From NCBI GenBank assembly GCA_016195405.1, contig JACPZP010000171.1, forward strand, positions 1 to 47,829: a DNA stretch of 47,829 nt, written 5' to 3'. Each line of letters opens with the position of its first letter. The stretch's first letter is position 1. Position numbers and translations under genes: made by a program. This DNA comes from Planctomycetota bacterium. Lineage in GTDB: Bacteria; Planctomycetota; Planctomycetia; Gemmatales; Gemmataceae. The notes under the pieces were generated by a model. It worked only from the letters and a program-made list of their open reading frames with translations. It did not search any database and was not told the origin of the DNA. Shown here piece by piece: positions 1-7,990 of this stretch.

Positions 1-230
1 GAAGGTGAACACGACCCGGGAGAGGACGCCATGCGCGACTCTTGGCTACCTCTGGCGAGTCCGTAAAAAAGCCGTCATCGACGGCCGCGTCCGCCGTCCG
101 TAGTTTGCGCAAATCCCAATTCCGTCATGGCAGTCTTTTCTCGTCCCGGATCGTGTTGAAGAATGCGCCTAGTCAATTCCGATAGAGTGACAATCCACCT
201 CGGAGACGCTCCGTAGCGCACTTTCTTCAT

Positions 231-251
231 TTCACATGAACTGTATGTGAA
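231..251. promoter_or_regulatory. Inverted repeat upstream of the TolC-like gene (possible operator)
   Basis: TTCACAT at 231-237 and ATGTGAA at 245-251 form a perfect 7-base inverted repeat with a 7-base spacer. It ends 21 bases before the TolC-like start codon, where a dimeric metal-responsive repressor could bind. No regulator gene lies nearby and no clear -35/-10 pair is visible. The rest of 1-272 holds no gene I can support; a short frame entering from the left edge and stopping near base 66 could be the tail of an upstream gene. Confidence 0.3.
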
Positions 252-272
252 GCGGCAGGAAGGGTAAGGTCG

Positions 273-1748
273 ATGGATCGGCGGGCCAGACATTCGAACT
301 TCTTGCCGCTATCCTTCTTGCTGCTCATTTTTTCCGGATGTCTACCCAGCCAGCCGGCATTCGTCCGCTCCTCAGCATTACCTTCCGAGCCAAGCCGAAA
401 CGCTCGTCTTCTCCAAGCGTCCAAGAACTCGTCATTAGGTATAGACAGCCACGTTTCACCGGTGGTGGAGAGTCGCGCCGACACCGAAATTCGCGTCGTG
501 AGTACACAAGAAAAGGCTGCGAGCACCGGCTTGAAACAAGAACTGTCCGTGGAAGAGTTGGTCCAAGACGTTCTCGCACGCAATCCCAGCTTAGCGCAGA
601 TGGTGGCTGCCTGGCAGGCTGCATCGGCCCGATATCCCCAGGTGCGGTCTTTGGACGACCCGATGTTCACTGGGGTTGTCGCTCCGGCGTCGTTTGGCTC
701 CAACGCAGTCGAAGCCGGCTATCGGGTCGAAGTCAGTCAGAAGATTCCTTTCCCCGGGAAACTGCGGCTGCGCGGCCAGGGGGCTCTCGCTGAAGCAGGC
801 GCAGCCGGCAATGATGTCGAGGACATGCGCGTCCAGCTCATCGAAGCCGCGAAGATTGCATTTTACGACTACTACCTCGTTGACCGTTCGATGGCGGTGA
901 ACGAAAAAGGATTGCAGCTCTTGAAACAGTTCCGCGAGAACGCGGAGGCCAAGTTCAAGACCGGAACCGTATCGTCGCAGGATGTGCTGCAGGCGGATGT
1001 CGAAATCGGCAAACAACAAGAGCGTGGCGTGATGCTGGAGCGAATCCGCAACGTGGCCATCGCACGGATCAACACCTTGCGCAACCTTCCGCCAAATGAT
1101 CCCCTCTTGCCCGCTCCGAAAAAACTGGCAAGCGTCTCGGCCGTTCCACCGGTTGAGACGCTACGGGACCAGGCGTTGGCTCTGCGACCCGATTTGAAAG
1201 CTCTGGAGAACCGCATCGCGGCCGAGCAAACTGCGTTCGCCTTGTCACTGCGAGAATACTACCCTGACGCGGAAGTCGCGGCCGGCTACGACACGATCAT
1301 GGGCAACGGCCCAGCGCGGGATTTGGCGCCGCAGCTTTCGGTGCGCTTGAACATTCCGCTGCGCCTGAGCCGAAGAAACGCCGCGCTTAGCGAGGCCCAA
1401 GCAAAGATAGCCCAGAAGCAAGCCGAATTGGCAAGTCGGCTGAACCAAGTCAACTTCCAGATGCAAGAGGCGTACGAGCAAGTGATAGAGAGCGAGCGAA
1501 TTCTGTCGCTTTACGACAAGACCATCCTGCCCAGGACCAAGGAGAACGTGGACGCCGCCCTGAAAGCGTACGCCACCGCGAAGATACCTTTCCTGAGTCT
1601 GATCGAGGCGCAGCGGAACTTGGTCAACCTTGAGGCTCGCTATTACGAGGTTACCGCGGATTACTTTCGCCGACTCGCCACGCTGGAACGAGTCATTGGT
1701 GGTTCCCTGCCTCCGCGGGCGGGGACGCCTCCTCCGAAAGAGAATTGA
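273..1748 (+). CDS. TolC-family outer-membrane efflux lipoprotein (CusC/CzcC-like)
   Basis: This 491-residue protein is the predicted outer-membrane channel of a metal efflux pump. The N-terminus is a lipoprotein signal with a lipobox ending at Cys23 (IFSGC). Two outer-membrane-efflux repeats follow, starting near residue 92 and residue 290, rich in Ala/Gln/Glu helices such as the RYPQVRSLDDPMF region. A GGAAGGGTAAGG-type ribosome site precedes the ATG. The gene converges on the RND pump gene and their last 56 bases overlap. In classic cus/czc operons the channel gene is co-directional with the pump, so this arrangement is unusual. The metal specificity cannot be read from this subunit. Confidence 0.85.
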   Translation: MDRRARHSNFLPLSFLLLIFSGCLPSQPAFVRSSALPSEPSRNARLLQASKNSSLGIDSHVSPVVESRADTEIRVVSTQEKAASTGLKQELSVEELVQDVLARNPSLAQMVAAWQAASARYPQVRSLDDPMFTGVVAPASFGSNAVEAGYRVEVSQKIPFPGKLRLRGQGALAEAGAAGNDVEDMRVQLIEAAKIAFYDYYLVDRSMAVNEKGLQLLKQFRENAEAKFKTGTVSSQDVLQADVEIGKQQERGVMLERIRNVAIARINTLRNLPPNDPLLPAPKKLASVSAVPPVETLRDQALALRPDLKALENRIAAEQTAFALSLREYYPDAEVAAGYDTIMGNGPARDLAPQLSVRLNIPLRLSRRNAALSEAQAKIAQKQAELASRLNQVNFQMQEAYEQVIESERILSLYDKTILPRTKENVDAALKAYATAKIPFLSLIEAQRNLVNLEARYYEVTADYFRRLATLERVIGGSLPPRAGTPPPKEN

Positions 1749-4700
1749 GATCGAGCGTTTCTTCCGGATGTTCTCTCACGTAACGCCTGAGCTGCCATTC
1801 CTTGACCATGCAATAGAGGCATGGCGCCAACAGGAACGCGATGAGTTGAACTCCCATGCCACCCACGCTGGGAATGGCCATGGGTTGCATGACATCGGAG
1901 CCGCGACCGTAGGTCAAGAAGAGAGGCATCAGACCGATGACCGTCGTCGCGGTGGTCATGAGCAAGGGCCGGACTCGCTTGAGGCTGGCGTCGATGACCA
2001 TTTGCCGAACTTCGGCAACGGTTCGGGCCTTTCTGTCTTTGAAGGTGTCCTCCAAGAAGCTGAGGATGACGACGGCCGCGTCGTCGGCAACGCCGAACAG
2101 CGCAATGAAGCCCACCCAAACGGCGACGCTCAGGTTGGAACCGTACCAAAGGAGCATTGCGAAACCACCCGCGGCCGAGACGAGAATGCAGAACCAGACG
2201 ACGAATGCCAGCCACCATTTGCCCAGGCCCATGTACAACATCAAAAACATGCCGAAAAGCACCACGGGAACCATCCAGGAAAGGCTTGCCGTGGCGCGCT
2301 GCTGATTCTCAAACTGGCCGGACCACCTCCAGTAATAGCCCGGCGGAACAACGAGCGTTGCTTCCTCATGCTTGCCCGCTTTGACCAGGGCATCGCTTCT
2401 CGCTTTTTCGGCCTGCAACAAGGCTTCGGCGTCTTCGACGACGCTCACTTCATCACGCGCGCGCGTGTTCATGGTGACGTAGCCAACCAAAAGGCCGTTC
2501 TCGCTCTTTAACTCTTGCGGCCCAATGATGTAGCTGATCTTGGCCACCATGCCGATGGGCACCTGGGCGCCGGTGGAGGTTGGCACCAGGATGCGCTCCA
2601 AGTCTTCAAAGCGTTCACGCAGTTCACGCGGATAGCGGACTCGAATGGGATAGCGCTCCCTGCCCTCCACGGTGGCCGTCAGGTTTTCTCCGCCGATGGC
2701 AATCTCAATGATGTCTTGCACGTCCTGGATGTTGACGCCATAGCGAGCGCCGGCTTCACGGTTGATGTCGTACTGGATGTACGGCCGGCCGATGATACGG
2801 TCGGCCACCACGTCCGTCGCGCCGGGCACTTTGCGGAGGATCTTCTCCATTTGCAGACCGATCCGTTCGATCTCCTTCGGATCGGACCCGAAAACCTTGA
2901 CGCCCATCATTGCCCGAAAGCCCGTTTGCAGCATGACGATGCGTGTCTGGATCGGCTGCAACCAGGTGGGCAAGACTCCTGGTATGGCGGTTTTCTCTTG
3001 CAACTCCTTCATCAGTTCTTCCTTGGTGATCCTCCGTTCTTCGGGCCAGAATCCATTGCACCAGCGCAGCCAGCCGATGCCGCTGTGCCAGCGCTCCTGG
3101 CGGAGCGTGCGCCACGTCGTCTCCGGCTTGAGGAGGATGATCGTCTCGATCATGCTCGTGGGCGCTGGATCAAGGGCCGATTCAGAGCGGCCTACCTTGC
3201 CGACGACGCTTTCCACCTCCGGGACTTCGCGGATCGCCTTGTTTTGCTTGGCGATAACTTCCTTCCCTTGAGACAAGGAAGCGGATGGCAACAGCGACGG
3301 CATGTACAGCAGGGACCCCTCATCAAGGGGTGGCATGAACTCCCGGCCGATTCCTGGAAAGACTCGCTTCATTTCGCTCCAGGCCGTGGTTTCAGTCGGA
3401 TCAACACCGACCGCTTGGAGGCCCGCCTCCACGGGGTAGGCGACCTTGGCGAAACCGAGCCAGACCATCAATCCCACGACCACCAATGCCGTAGGCAATG
3501 TGAGAAAAGTCTTCTTGTGGTTCAGTGTCCAGCGCAGCGCGGGACGGAAAATGGCGTAGATGCCGCGCGACACGATGTTCTTTTCCATTTCAAGGATTTG
3601 TTCGCGGCCAATTCGGTACACGCAGGCCCCGACCATGATCCCGGCGCCGATGGCGGTCGGCCAGCCGCTCCAGCGGCTGCTTGTGCCCAAGCCCCAATGA
3701 AGGGCGCCAAACACGAGAATCGTCGTCACCATGCCGGTGATGGTTGCAAGGACCATGGACCGGTAGCGCGACCAGCGCACGGGCTTGAGCATGTAATAAG
3801 CCAGCACCGGCACTAGAGTGATCGCCAGGATCATCGATGCGGCGATGGCAAAGGTCTTGGTGTAAGCCAGCGGTTTGAAGAGCTTGCCTTCTGGGCCGGT
3901 GAGGGCGAAGACGGGAAGAAAGGAGATGACGGTATTGGAGACGGCGGCAAACATCGCGCTTCCCACTTCGGTGGCGGCGTCATAGACCACCTCGAAATAG
4001 GGTCGGTTGGGCTCCAAACCCAGGCGGCGGTAGATGTTCTCGGTCATGATGATGCCCATGTCCGCCACGTCGCCGATGGCAATGGCAATGCCGGCCAGGG
4101 ACATGATGTTGCCGTCGATCCCGAGCCAGTACATGACGATGAAGCTGATCAACACCGACAGCGGAAGCGTGGGCAGAATGGCGAGCGAGCTGCGAACGTG
4201 GAGCAAGAACAAGAGTACGATCAGACCGACGACCATGGCTTCTTCGGTGAGAGCCTCGGTCAACGTGTCCATGGTCTCGTGAATAATGTCGGAGCGATCG
4301 TAGAAGGGAACGACCTTGACCGGGACCTGTCGGCCATCGGCCAGGACGATCTTCAATCCTGGCTCGATTTCCTTGATGCGCTCTTTGACGCGGGTGATGA
4401 CTTCCAGCGGGTTGACGCCGAAGCGCATCAGCACTACCCCGCCAACCGCTTCCTGGCCGGCATTGTCAAGCAGGCCGCGGCGAAACTCCGGCCCCAGCTG
4501 CACCGTGGCCACGTTCTTGACAAGGATCGGAGTTCCGCCTTCTTGCCGAATGACGATATTCGCCACGTCGCTGATGTTCTTTACGAAGCCCGCACCCCGT
4601 ATGAAAAACTCCAAGCCGTTCTGCTCCACGACCTTGGCTCCCACGTCGATATTGCTCTTGCGGACCGCTTCCCGCACTTCGGGCAATGTCACGCGATGGG

Positions 4701-5295
4701 CACGGAGCTTGTCGGGATCCACGTCGATCTGATACTGCTTGACAAACCCTCCCAAACTGGCGACTTCCGAGACGCCTTCCACCGCTTGCAATTGGTAACG
4801 AACATACCAGTCCTGTAGCGAACGGAGCTGGGCCAGGTCGGCGCCATCCGCTTCCAGCGTGTACCAAAAAACCTGTCCCAGGGCCGTGGCATCGGGTCCG
4901 AGCACGGGCACGACTTCCTTGGGCAACTTCTGGGCGGCGACGTTCATGCGCTCCAGCACGCGCGATCGTGCCCAGTAGTAATCCGCACTGTCTTGAAAAA
5001 CCACAAAGACCATCGAGAACCCGAATCCGGACATGGAGCGAATGCTCTTCACCCCGGGGGTTCCCTGCAGGCCGACAGTGAGGGGAAAGGTCACCTGGTC
5101 TTCGACGACTTTGGGGTCGCGCCCCGGCCAATCGGCGTAGACGATTACCTGTTTTTCGCCAATGTCGGGGATCGCATCGACCGGCGTGTTGACGAGGCAG
5201 TAGTAGCCCACTGCAACTAACGCCAGAGTGAACAGAATCACCAGAAAGCGATTGTTGAGGCACCAGCCGATGATGAAGTTGATGACAGTGGCCAT
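1693..5295 (-). CDS. Heavy-metal efflux RND pump, CusA/CzcA family
   Basis: This is the inner-membrane proton-driven pump of 1200 residues, slightly longer than most CusA/CzcA proteins. The N-terminal helix and the PDIGEKQVIVYADWPGRDP block (about 43-61) are typical of the heavy-metal RND group. Transmembrane helix 4 carries GIAIAIGDVADMGIIMTEN (402-420), with Asp412 at the position of the essential CusA Asp405, plus an extra Asp409. Helix 10 has GVADDAAVV with Asp1071 and Asp1072 at or next to the CusA Glu939 relay position. The CusA Lys984 position (RPKAMT) reads RPLLMT here. The gene lies 54 bases downstream of the adaptor gene in the same operon. Its 3' end overlaps the convergent TolC-like gene. 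Copper/silver export is the best guess from the adaptor, but it is inferred. Confidence 0.92.
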   Translation of the reverse strand: MATVINFIIGWCLNNRFLVILFTLALVAVGYYCLVNTPVDAIPDIGEKQVIVYADWPGRDPKVVEDQVTFPLTVGLQGTPGVKSIRSMSGFGFSMVFVVFQDSADYYWARSRVLERMNVAAQKLPKEVVPVLGPDATALGQVFWYTLEADGADLAQLRSLQDWYVRYQLQAVEGVSEVASLGGFVKQYQIDVDPDKLRAHRVTLPEVREAVRKSNIDVGAKVVEQNGLEFFIRGAGFVKNISDVANIVIRQEGGTPILVKNVATVQLGPEFRRGLLDNAGQEAVGGVVLMRFGVNPLEVITRVKERIKEIEPGLKIVLADGRQVPVKVVPFYDRSDIIHETMDTLTEALTEEAMVVGLIVLLFLLHVRSSLAILPTLPLSVLISFIVMYWLGIDGNIMSLAGIAIAIGDVADMGIIMTENIYRRLGLEPNRPYFEVVYDAATEVGSAMFAAVSNTVISFLPVFALTGPEGKLFKPLAYTKTFAIAASMILAITLVPVLAYYMLKPVRWSRYRSMVLATITGMVTTILVFGALHWGLGTSSRWSGWPTAIGAGIMVGACVYRIGREQILEMEKNIVSRGIYAIFRPALRWTLNHKKTFLTLPTALVVVGLMVWLGFAKVAYPVEAGLQAVGVDPTETTAWSEMKRVFPGIGREFMPPLDEGSLLYMPSLLPSASLSQGKEVIAKQNKAIREVPEVESVVGKVGRSESALDPAPTSMIETIILLKPETTWRTLRQERWHSGIGWLRWCNGFWPEERRITKEELMKELQEKTAIPGVLPTWLQPIQTRIVMLQTGFRAMMGVKVFGSDPKEIERIGLQMEKILRKVPGATDVVADRIIGRPYIQYDINREAGARYGVNIQDVQDIIEIAIGGENLTATVEGRERYPIRVRYPRELRERFEDLERILVPTSTGAQVPIGMVAKISYIIGPQELKSENGLLVGYVTMNTRARDEVSVVEDAEALLQAEKARSDALVKAGKHEEATLVVPPGYYWRWSGQFENQQRATASLSWMVPVVLFGMFLMLYMGLGKWWLAFVVWFCILVSAAGGFAMLLWYGSNLSVAVWVGFIALFGVADDAAVVILSFLEDTFKDRKARTVAEVRQMVIDASLKRVRPLLMTTATTVIGLMPLFLTYGRGSDVMQPMAIPSVGGMGVQLIAFLLAPCLYCMVKEWQLRRYVREHPEETLDLNSLSEEASPPAEAGNHQ

Positions 5296-5349
5296 AGCAA
5301 TTTCACGCTTGGGCGATATCCGCGGCCAACGCCGTCAGCTCGAGCATCC

Positions 5350-6873
5350 TCAATGCTTGTGGTCCGTTTTTTCCGGGGTCTTTGCAGAACCGCCGTGGCC
5401 GGAGTGTAAATCAACTCCCGACAGCCCCTCCGGAAAGAGAAGACTGGGCATTCCTTCGATTTGACGCTGGCTATCTAGCAGAAACCCTCCTTGAATGACC
5501 ACGCGCTCGCCTTCTTTCAGTCCGGCGCGGATCGCGTAATAGCTGGTGCTCCTTCCGGCATCGTCCATGCCGTCGGCGCGCGGGCCGAGCTGAAGTTCGA
5601 CCAGTTCAAAAGCGCCTTCCTTCGTCTGCCGATAGGTGACCTTGCGCCGGCCCGTGTCGAGAACGGCCGAAGCGCGAATCGCAAGAGAGTTTCCTGGTTT
5701 TGCCGCATGCCCAAGGTGGCCAGGCTCTTCCCTGTCGCCTTCATGGCCTTCCTTCTTGGGAACGTGCTTTTTCGCAAACACAAGATCGGGGACGCGTTCC
5801 AGAGACATCTCACAGATTGGGCATTTGCCGCCCTTATCCCGGACAACTTCCGGATGCATGGGGCAAGTGTACTTACCTTCGAGACCGGTGGGGTCCGGCG
5901 TGCCGCCTTCTCCGAGCTTCACCCGGATCGAAGCCGAGGCATACATGGCCGGCTTGAGCTTCTTCTGAGCATTCAGCAGGTTGACCCGCGTCTTCACGGT
6001 CCGCGTCTTATCGTCCAGAAACGGATCGATGAAAGTGACCGTTCCCGGAAACGCGTCGCTGGGATAAGCCTCCACCGTGACTTCCACCTTTTGCCCGAAG
6101 CGGACCCATCCAAGGTCGTACTCGTAGATGTCCAGGTATAGCCAAATGGGGTCAAGATCCGCGATGCGATAGAGGACATCGCCCTCTTTCACGTACTGGC
6201 CGGCGCGGACGTTCTTCTCGATTACCGTTCCGCCGATCGGTGCGAAAACGGTCAAGTTCGTCTTGGGATTCTTGCTCGCTTCGATTTCTTTGATTTGCTC
6301 GGGCAGAAGCCCCAGAAGGCGGAGCTTCATTCGGGCCGCCTCCAGCGTGGTTTCGGCGAAGCCCTGCTCGAGGTTCCCAGGGCTTTTCTTGGCGGTGTTG
6401 GAGGATTCCAAGGCACGAATCAACTCGGTCTGGGCGACGTAGAGGTCGGGGCTGTAGATATCGACAAGATGATCGCTCTTCTTCACCTGGATCCCAGCGA
6501 AATCAGCGAAGACGCGGTCCACCCGGCCGGCAATGCGCGCCGTGATGTAAGCGGTTTGCCGTTCGTTGTAATCGATCCTGCCCACGGTTCGGATTTCTTT
6601 GGACAACGCGCGGTAGCCAATTGGTTCCGTCAGGATGCCGGCGCGCTTTTCGATCAGTTCTTTCTCGCTGGCAGCTCGTGACACCGGCACCAGGTCCATG
6701 CCGCAGATGGGACACTTACCTGGCTTGGGCTGGCGAATTTGCGGATGCATGGAACAGGTCCAGTCACCCACTTGGTCCTGGCTGCTGGACTCGCGACGCG
6801 GCCAAAGGATGACAGCTACGATCAGTCCTAGGACAATTGCCAAAGGAAGAATGATTTTGGCGCTCGCCTTCAT
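5350..6873 (-). CDS. Efflux RND periplasmic adaptor (CusB-like) with two heavy-metal-binding domains
   Basis: This 507-residue membrane-fusion protein links the RND pump to the TolC-like channel. It has an N-terminal membrane anchor (about 5-24). A first heavy-metal-binding domain follows at about 37-64, with CSMHPQ and CPICGMDL. Then come the barrel-sandwich/lipoyl, alpha-hairpin and beta-barrel regions (about 85-320). A second metal-binding domain sits inside the C-terminal half at about 334-362, with CPMHPE and CPICEMSL; Glu replaces the usual Gly there. Paired CxMHP/CPICxM motifs are characteristic of copper/silver systems. The C-terminal half holds another metal-rich His segment and ends in HSGHGGSAKTPEKTDHKH. 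An AGGAG ribosome site lies just upstream. It is the first gene of the two-gene operon. Confidence 0.9.
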   Translation of the reverse strand: MKASAKIILPLAIVLGLIVAVILWPRRESSSQDQVGDWTCSMHPQIRQPKPGKCPICGMDLVPVSRAASEKELIEKRAGILTEPIGYRALSKEIRTVGRIDYNERQTAYITARIAGRVDRVFADFAGIQVKKSDHLVDIYSPDLYVAQTELIRALESSNTAKKSPGNLEQGFAETTLEAARMKLRLLGLLPEQIKEIEASKNPKTNLTVFAPIGGTVIEKNVRAGQYVKEGDVLYRIADLDPIWLYLDIYEYDLGWVRFGQKVEVTVEAYPSDAFPGTVTFIDPFLDDKTRTVKTRVNLLNAQKKLKPAMYASASIRVKLGEGGTPDPTGLEGKYTCPMHPEVVRDKGGKCPICEMSLERVPDLVFAKKHVPKKEGHEGDREEPGHLGHAAKPGNSLAIRASAVLDTGRRKVTYRQTKEGAFELVELQLGPRADGMDDAGRSTSYYAIRAGLKEGERVVIQGGFLLDSQRQIEGMPSLLFPEGLSGVDLHSGHGGSAKTPEKTDHKH

Positions 6874-7118
6874 CGTTGAACTCCTACCTGGCAGCCACGA
6901 TCGCGCCGATATCCTGAATGCTTGGGCTCGACATAAGGACGGAAGCGCTTTCGCAAGTGCCGTGCCAAAGCAGCAACGAGTCCATTTTCACCAATGAATG
7001 TGTCAAGTTCGCACATGCACGAACGGAAGAGGGACCGCAACGCACAGCAGCGGGGAAAAGGCGACGTCGTGGGGACGCAGATCAATCCCAAGGCTCTCTC
7101 CCGCGATGGTGACTGGAC

Positions 7119-7283
7119 CTACACCGCCGCCTCATATTCGCGCGTGCCGAGCACGCCCGCAATCTTTTCCCGGCATTCGTCGCGCGCCGTCAGCTTCTGC
7201 TGGATTTCTCGATTGAAGTACTCAAGCCGGTCCTCATGCGTGCTTAGGGTTCTCAGGAGCGCTCGCGCAAGTCTTTTCCGCTT
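7119..7283 (-). pseudogene. Duplicated 3' fragment of the neighbouring DUF4139 gene
   Basis: This stretch encodes, on the minus strand, about 45 residues ending in KIAGVLGTREYEAAV. They match the last 45 residues of the DUF4139 protein at 7991-9982 (ending KIAGVLGKLEYEAAV) at about 34 of 45 positions by eye. The DNA match starts at the stop codon and fades near 7283. No upstream body of the gene remains, so it is a partial, decayed copy and not a gene. The two copies are in direct orientation and flank two small plus-strand genes. The 245 bases between this fragment and the adaptor gene (6874-7118) hold no gene I can support. Confidence 0.75.
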
Positions 7284-7327
7284 GCCCCGACTTGTGCGAG
7301 GTTGTCCGTGGGTGGTAACATTGGTTA

Positions 7328-7750
7328 ATGCGCCTGTCACCTTGCCGCTTCAAATTGCCGCTCACGGACAACATGGGGCGGCCGATAGACGCGAGAGTGC
7401 TTCTCGATTGGCATCGTGAGTTGCTTGCGCAATTCCGCGGTTTCACCATCCATCCCACCAGCCAAGGGCGATGGCAAAGCCGGGCGGGCCGACTGTACCA
7501 GGAAGAGGTCGTCGTTTACGAAGTCGCAGTCCCCAAAGAGAGGGTTTCCTTGCTTCGGGATGCCGTTTGCACGCTAGGGCGTCGGCTAGCCCAGTTGGCC
7601 ATGTACTTCGACGCGCCTGAACCTTCGGTGGAGATTATTGATCTGTCAAGTCTGCCGGAAACGGCGGACCCGGCAGGAGGTGTCGGTGATGAACCAAGAC
7701 AAGACAAAACAACTCGTCGCCGAGGCAAGAAAAATCGCCCGTCGGGTTGA
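7328..7750 (+). CDS. Small unknown protein, first of an overlapping pair
   Basis: This predicted 140-residue soluble protein is one I do not recognise by name. It has a well-structured N-terminal two thirds, with the segments RLPL-like PLTDNMGRPI, LLDWHRELLAQFRGFT and VYEVAVPKERVSLLRDAV, and an alternating hydrophobic pattern suggesting a small alpha/beta fold. The C-terminal tail is charged and likely disordered (QDKTTRRRGKKNRPSG). It shares its last 62 bases with the next gene in another frame, which points to translational coupling. The ribosome site is weak, so a downstream start at the Met of DNMGRP is possible. It sits between the two copies of the DUF4139 3' end. Confidence 0.55.
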   Translation: MRLSPCRFKLPLTDNMGRPIDARVLLDWHRELLAQFRGFTIHPTSQGRWQSRAGRLYQEEVVVYEVAVPKERVSLLRDAVCTLGRRLAQLAMYFDAPEPSVEIIDLSSLPETADPAGGVGDEPRQDKTTRRRGKKNRPSG

Positions 7751-7952
7751 CTCGTGGATCGGCTTGTCCAATGCGCTTTCCGATCCCCAGGAAGGCCTGA
7801 TTGCGCGCTACTTTCCCGACACCCACGAACGGCAAGAATTCCTCTGCTCGGCCGAATACGAGGAACTGAACCAACTGCTGATGCGAACCATCAAGCGGAA
7901 AGGACTTTATCCGCGGGGCGCAAACGCTCGGAACGGCACGACCAACAAGTGA
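7689..7952 (+). CDS. Small unknown protein, second of an overlapping pair
   Basis: This predicted protein has 87 residues. I chose the ATG at 7689 because a GGCAGGAGGTG ribosome site lies just before it; the frame is open further upstream without such a site. The sequence is helical and charged, with conserved-looking segments FPDTHERQEFL and EYEELNQLLMR and a C-terminus KRKGLYPRG. No catalytic motif or membrane segment is visible. The start lies inside the preceding gene, so the two are probably made together and may interact. A toxin-antitoxin role is conceivable from size and overlap, but nothing in the sequence shows it. Confidence 0.55.
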   Translation: MNQDKTKQLVAEARKIARRVDSWIGLSNALSDPQEGLIARYFPDTHERQEFLCSAEYEELNQLLMRTIKRKGLYPRGANARNGTTNK

Positions 7953-7990
7953 CGAACTGATCCCTCACTTTGCTGCTCGCGGGTCCGTTG

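Noticed and set aside
1..66. Short frame entering from the left edge
   Set aside because: It has too few codons (about 21) and no motif to be assigned; it is only mentioned in the first feature.
1630..3816. Long plus-strand open frames (1630-2511 and 2515-3816) opposite the RND pump gene
   Set aside because: They lack a ribosome site, have His/Asp/Arg-rich low-quality sequence and mirror the codon pattern of the real gene on the other strand.
4198..4818. Other long opposite-strand frames such as 4198-4818, 8381-9010 and 40030-40572
   Set aside because: All lie opposite well-supported genes and show no ribosome site or recognisable domain.
6870..7091. A 73-codon minus-strand frame ending as ATGA overlap with the adaptor start
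   Set aside because: The overlap would suit a coupled leader gene, but the Arg/Cys-rich sequence resembles no family and the ribosome site is absent, so it is not called.
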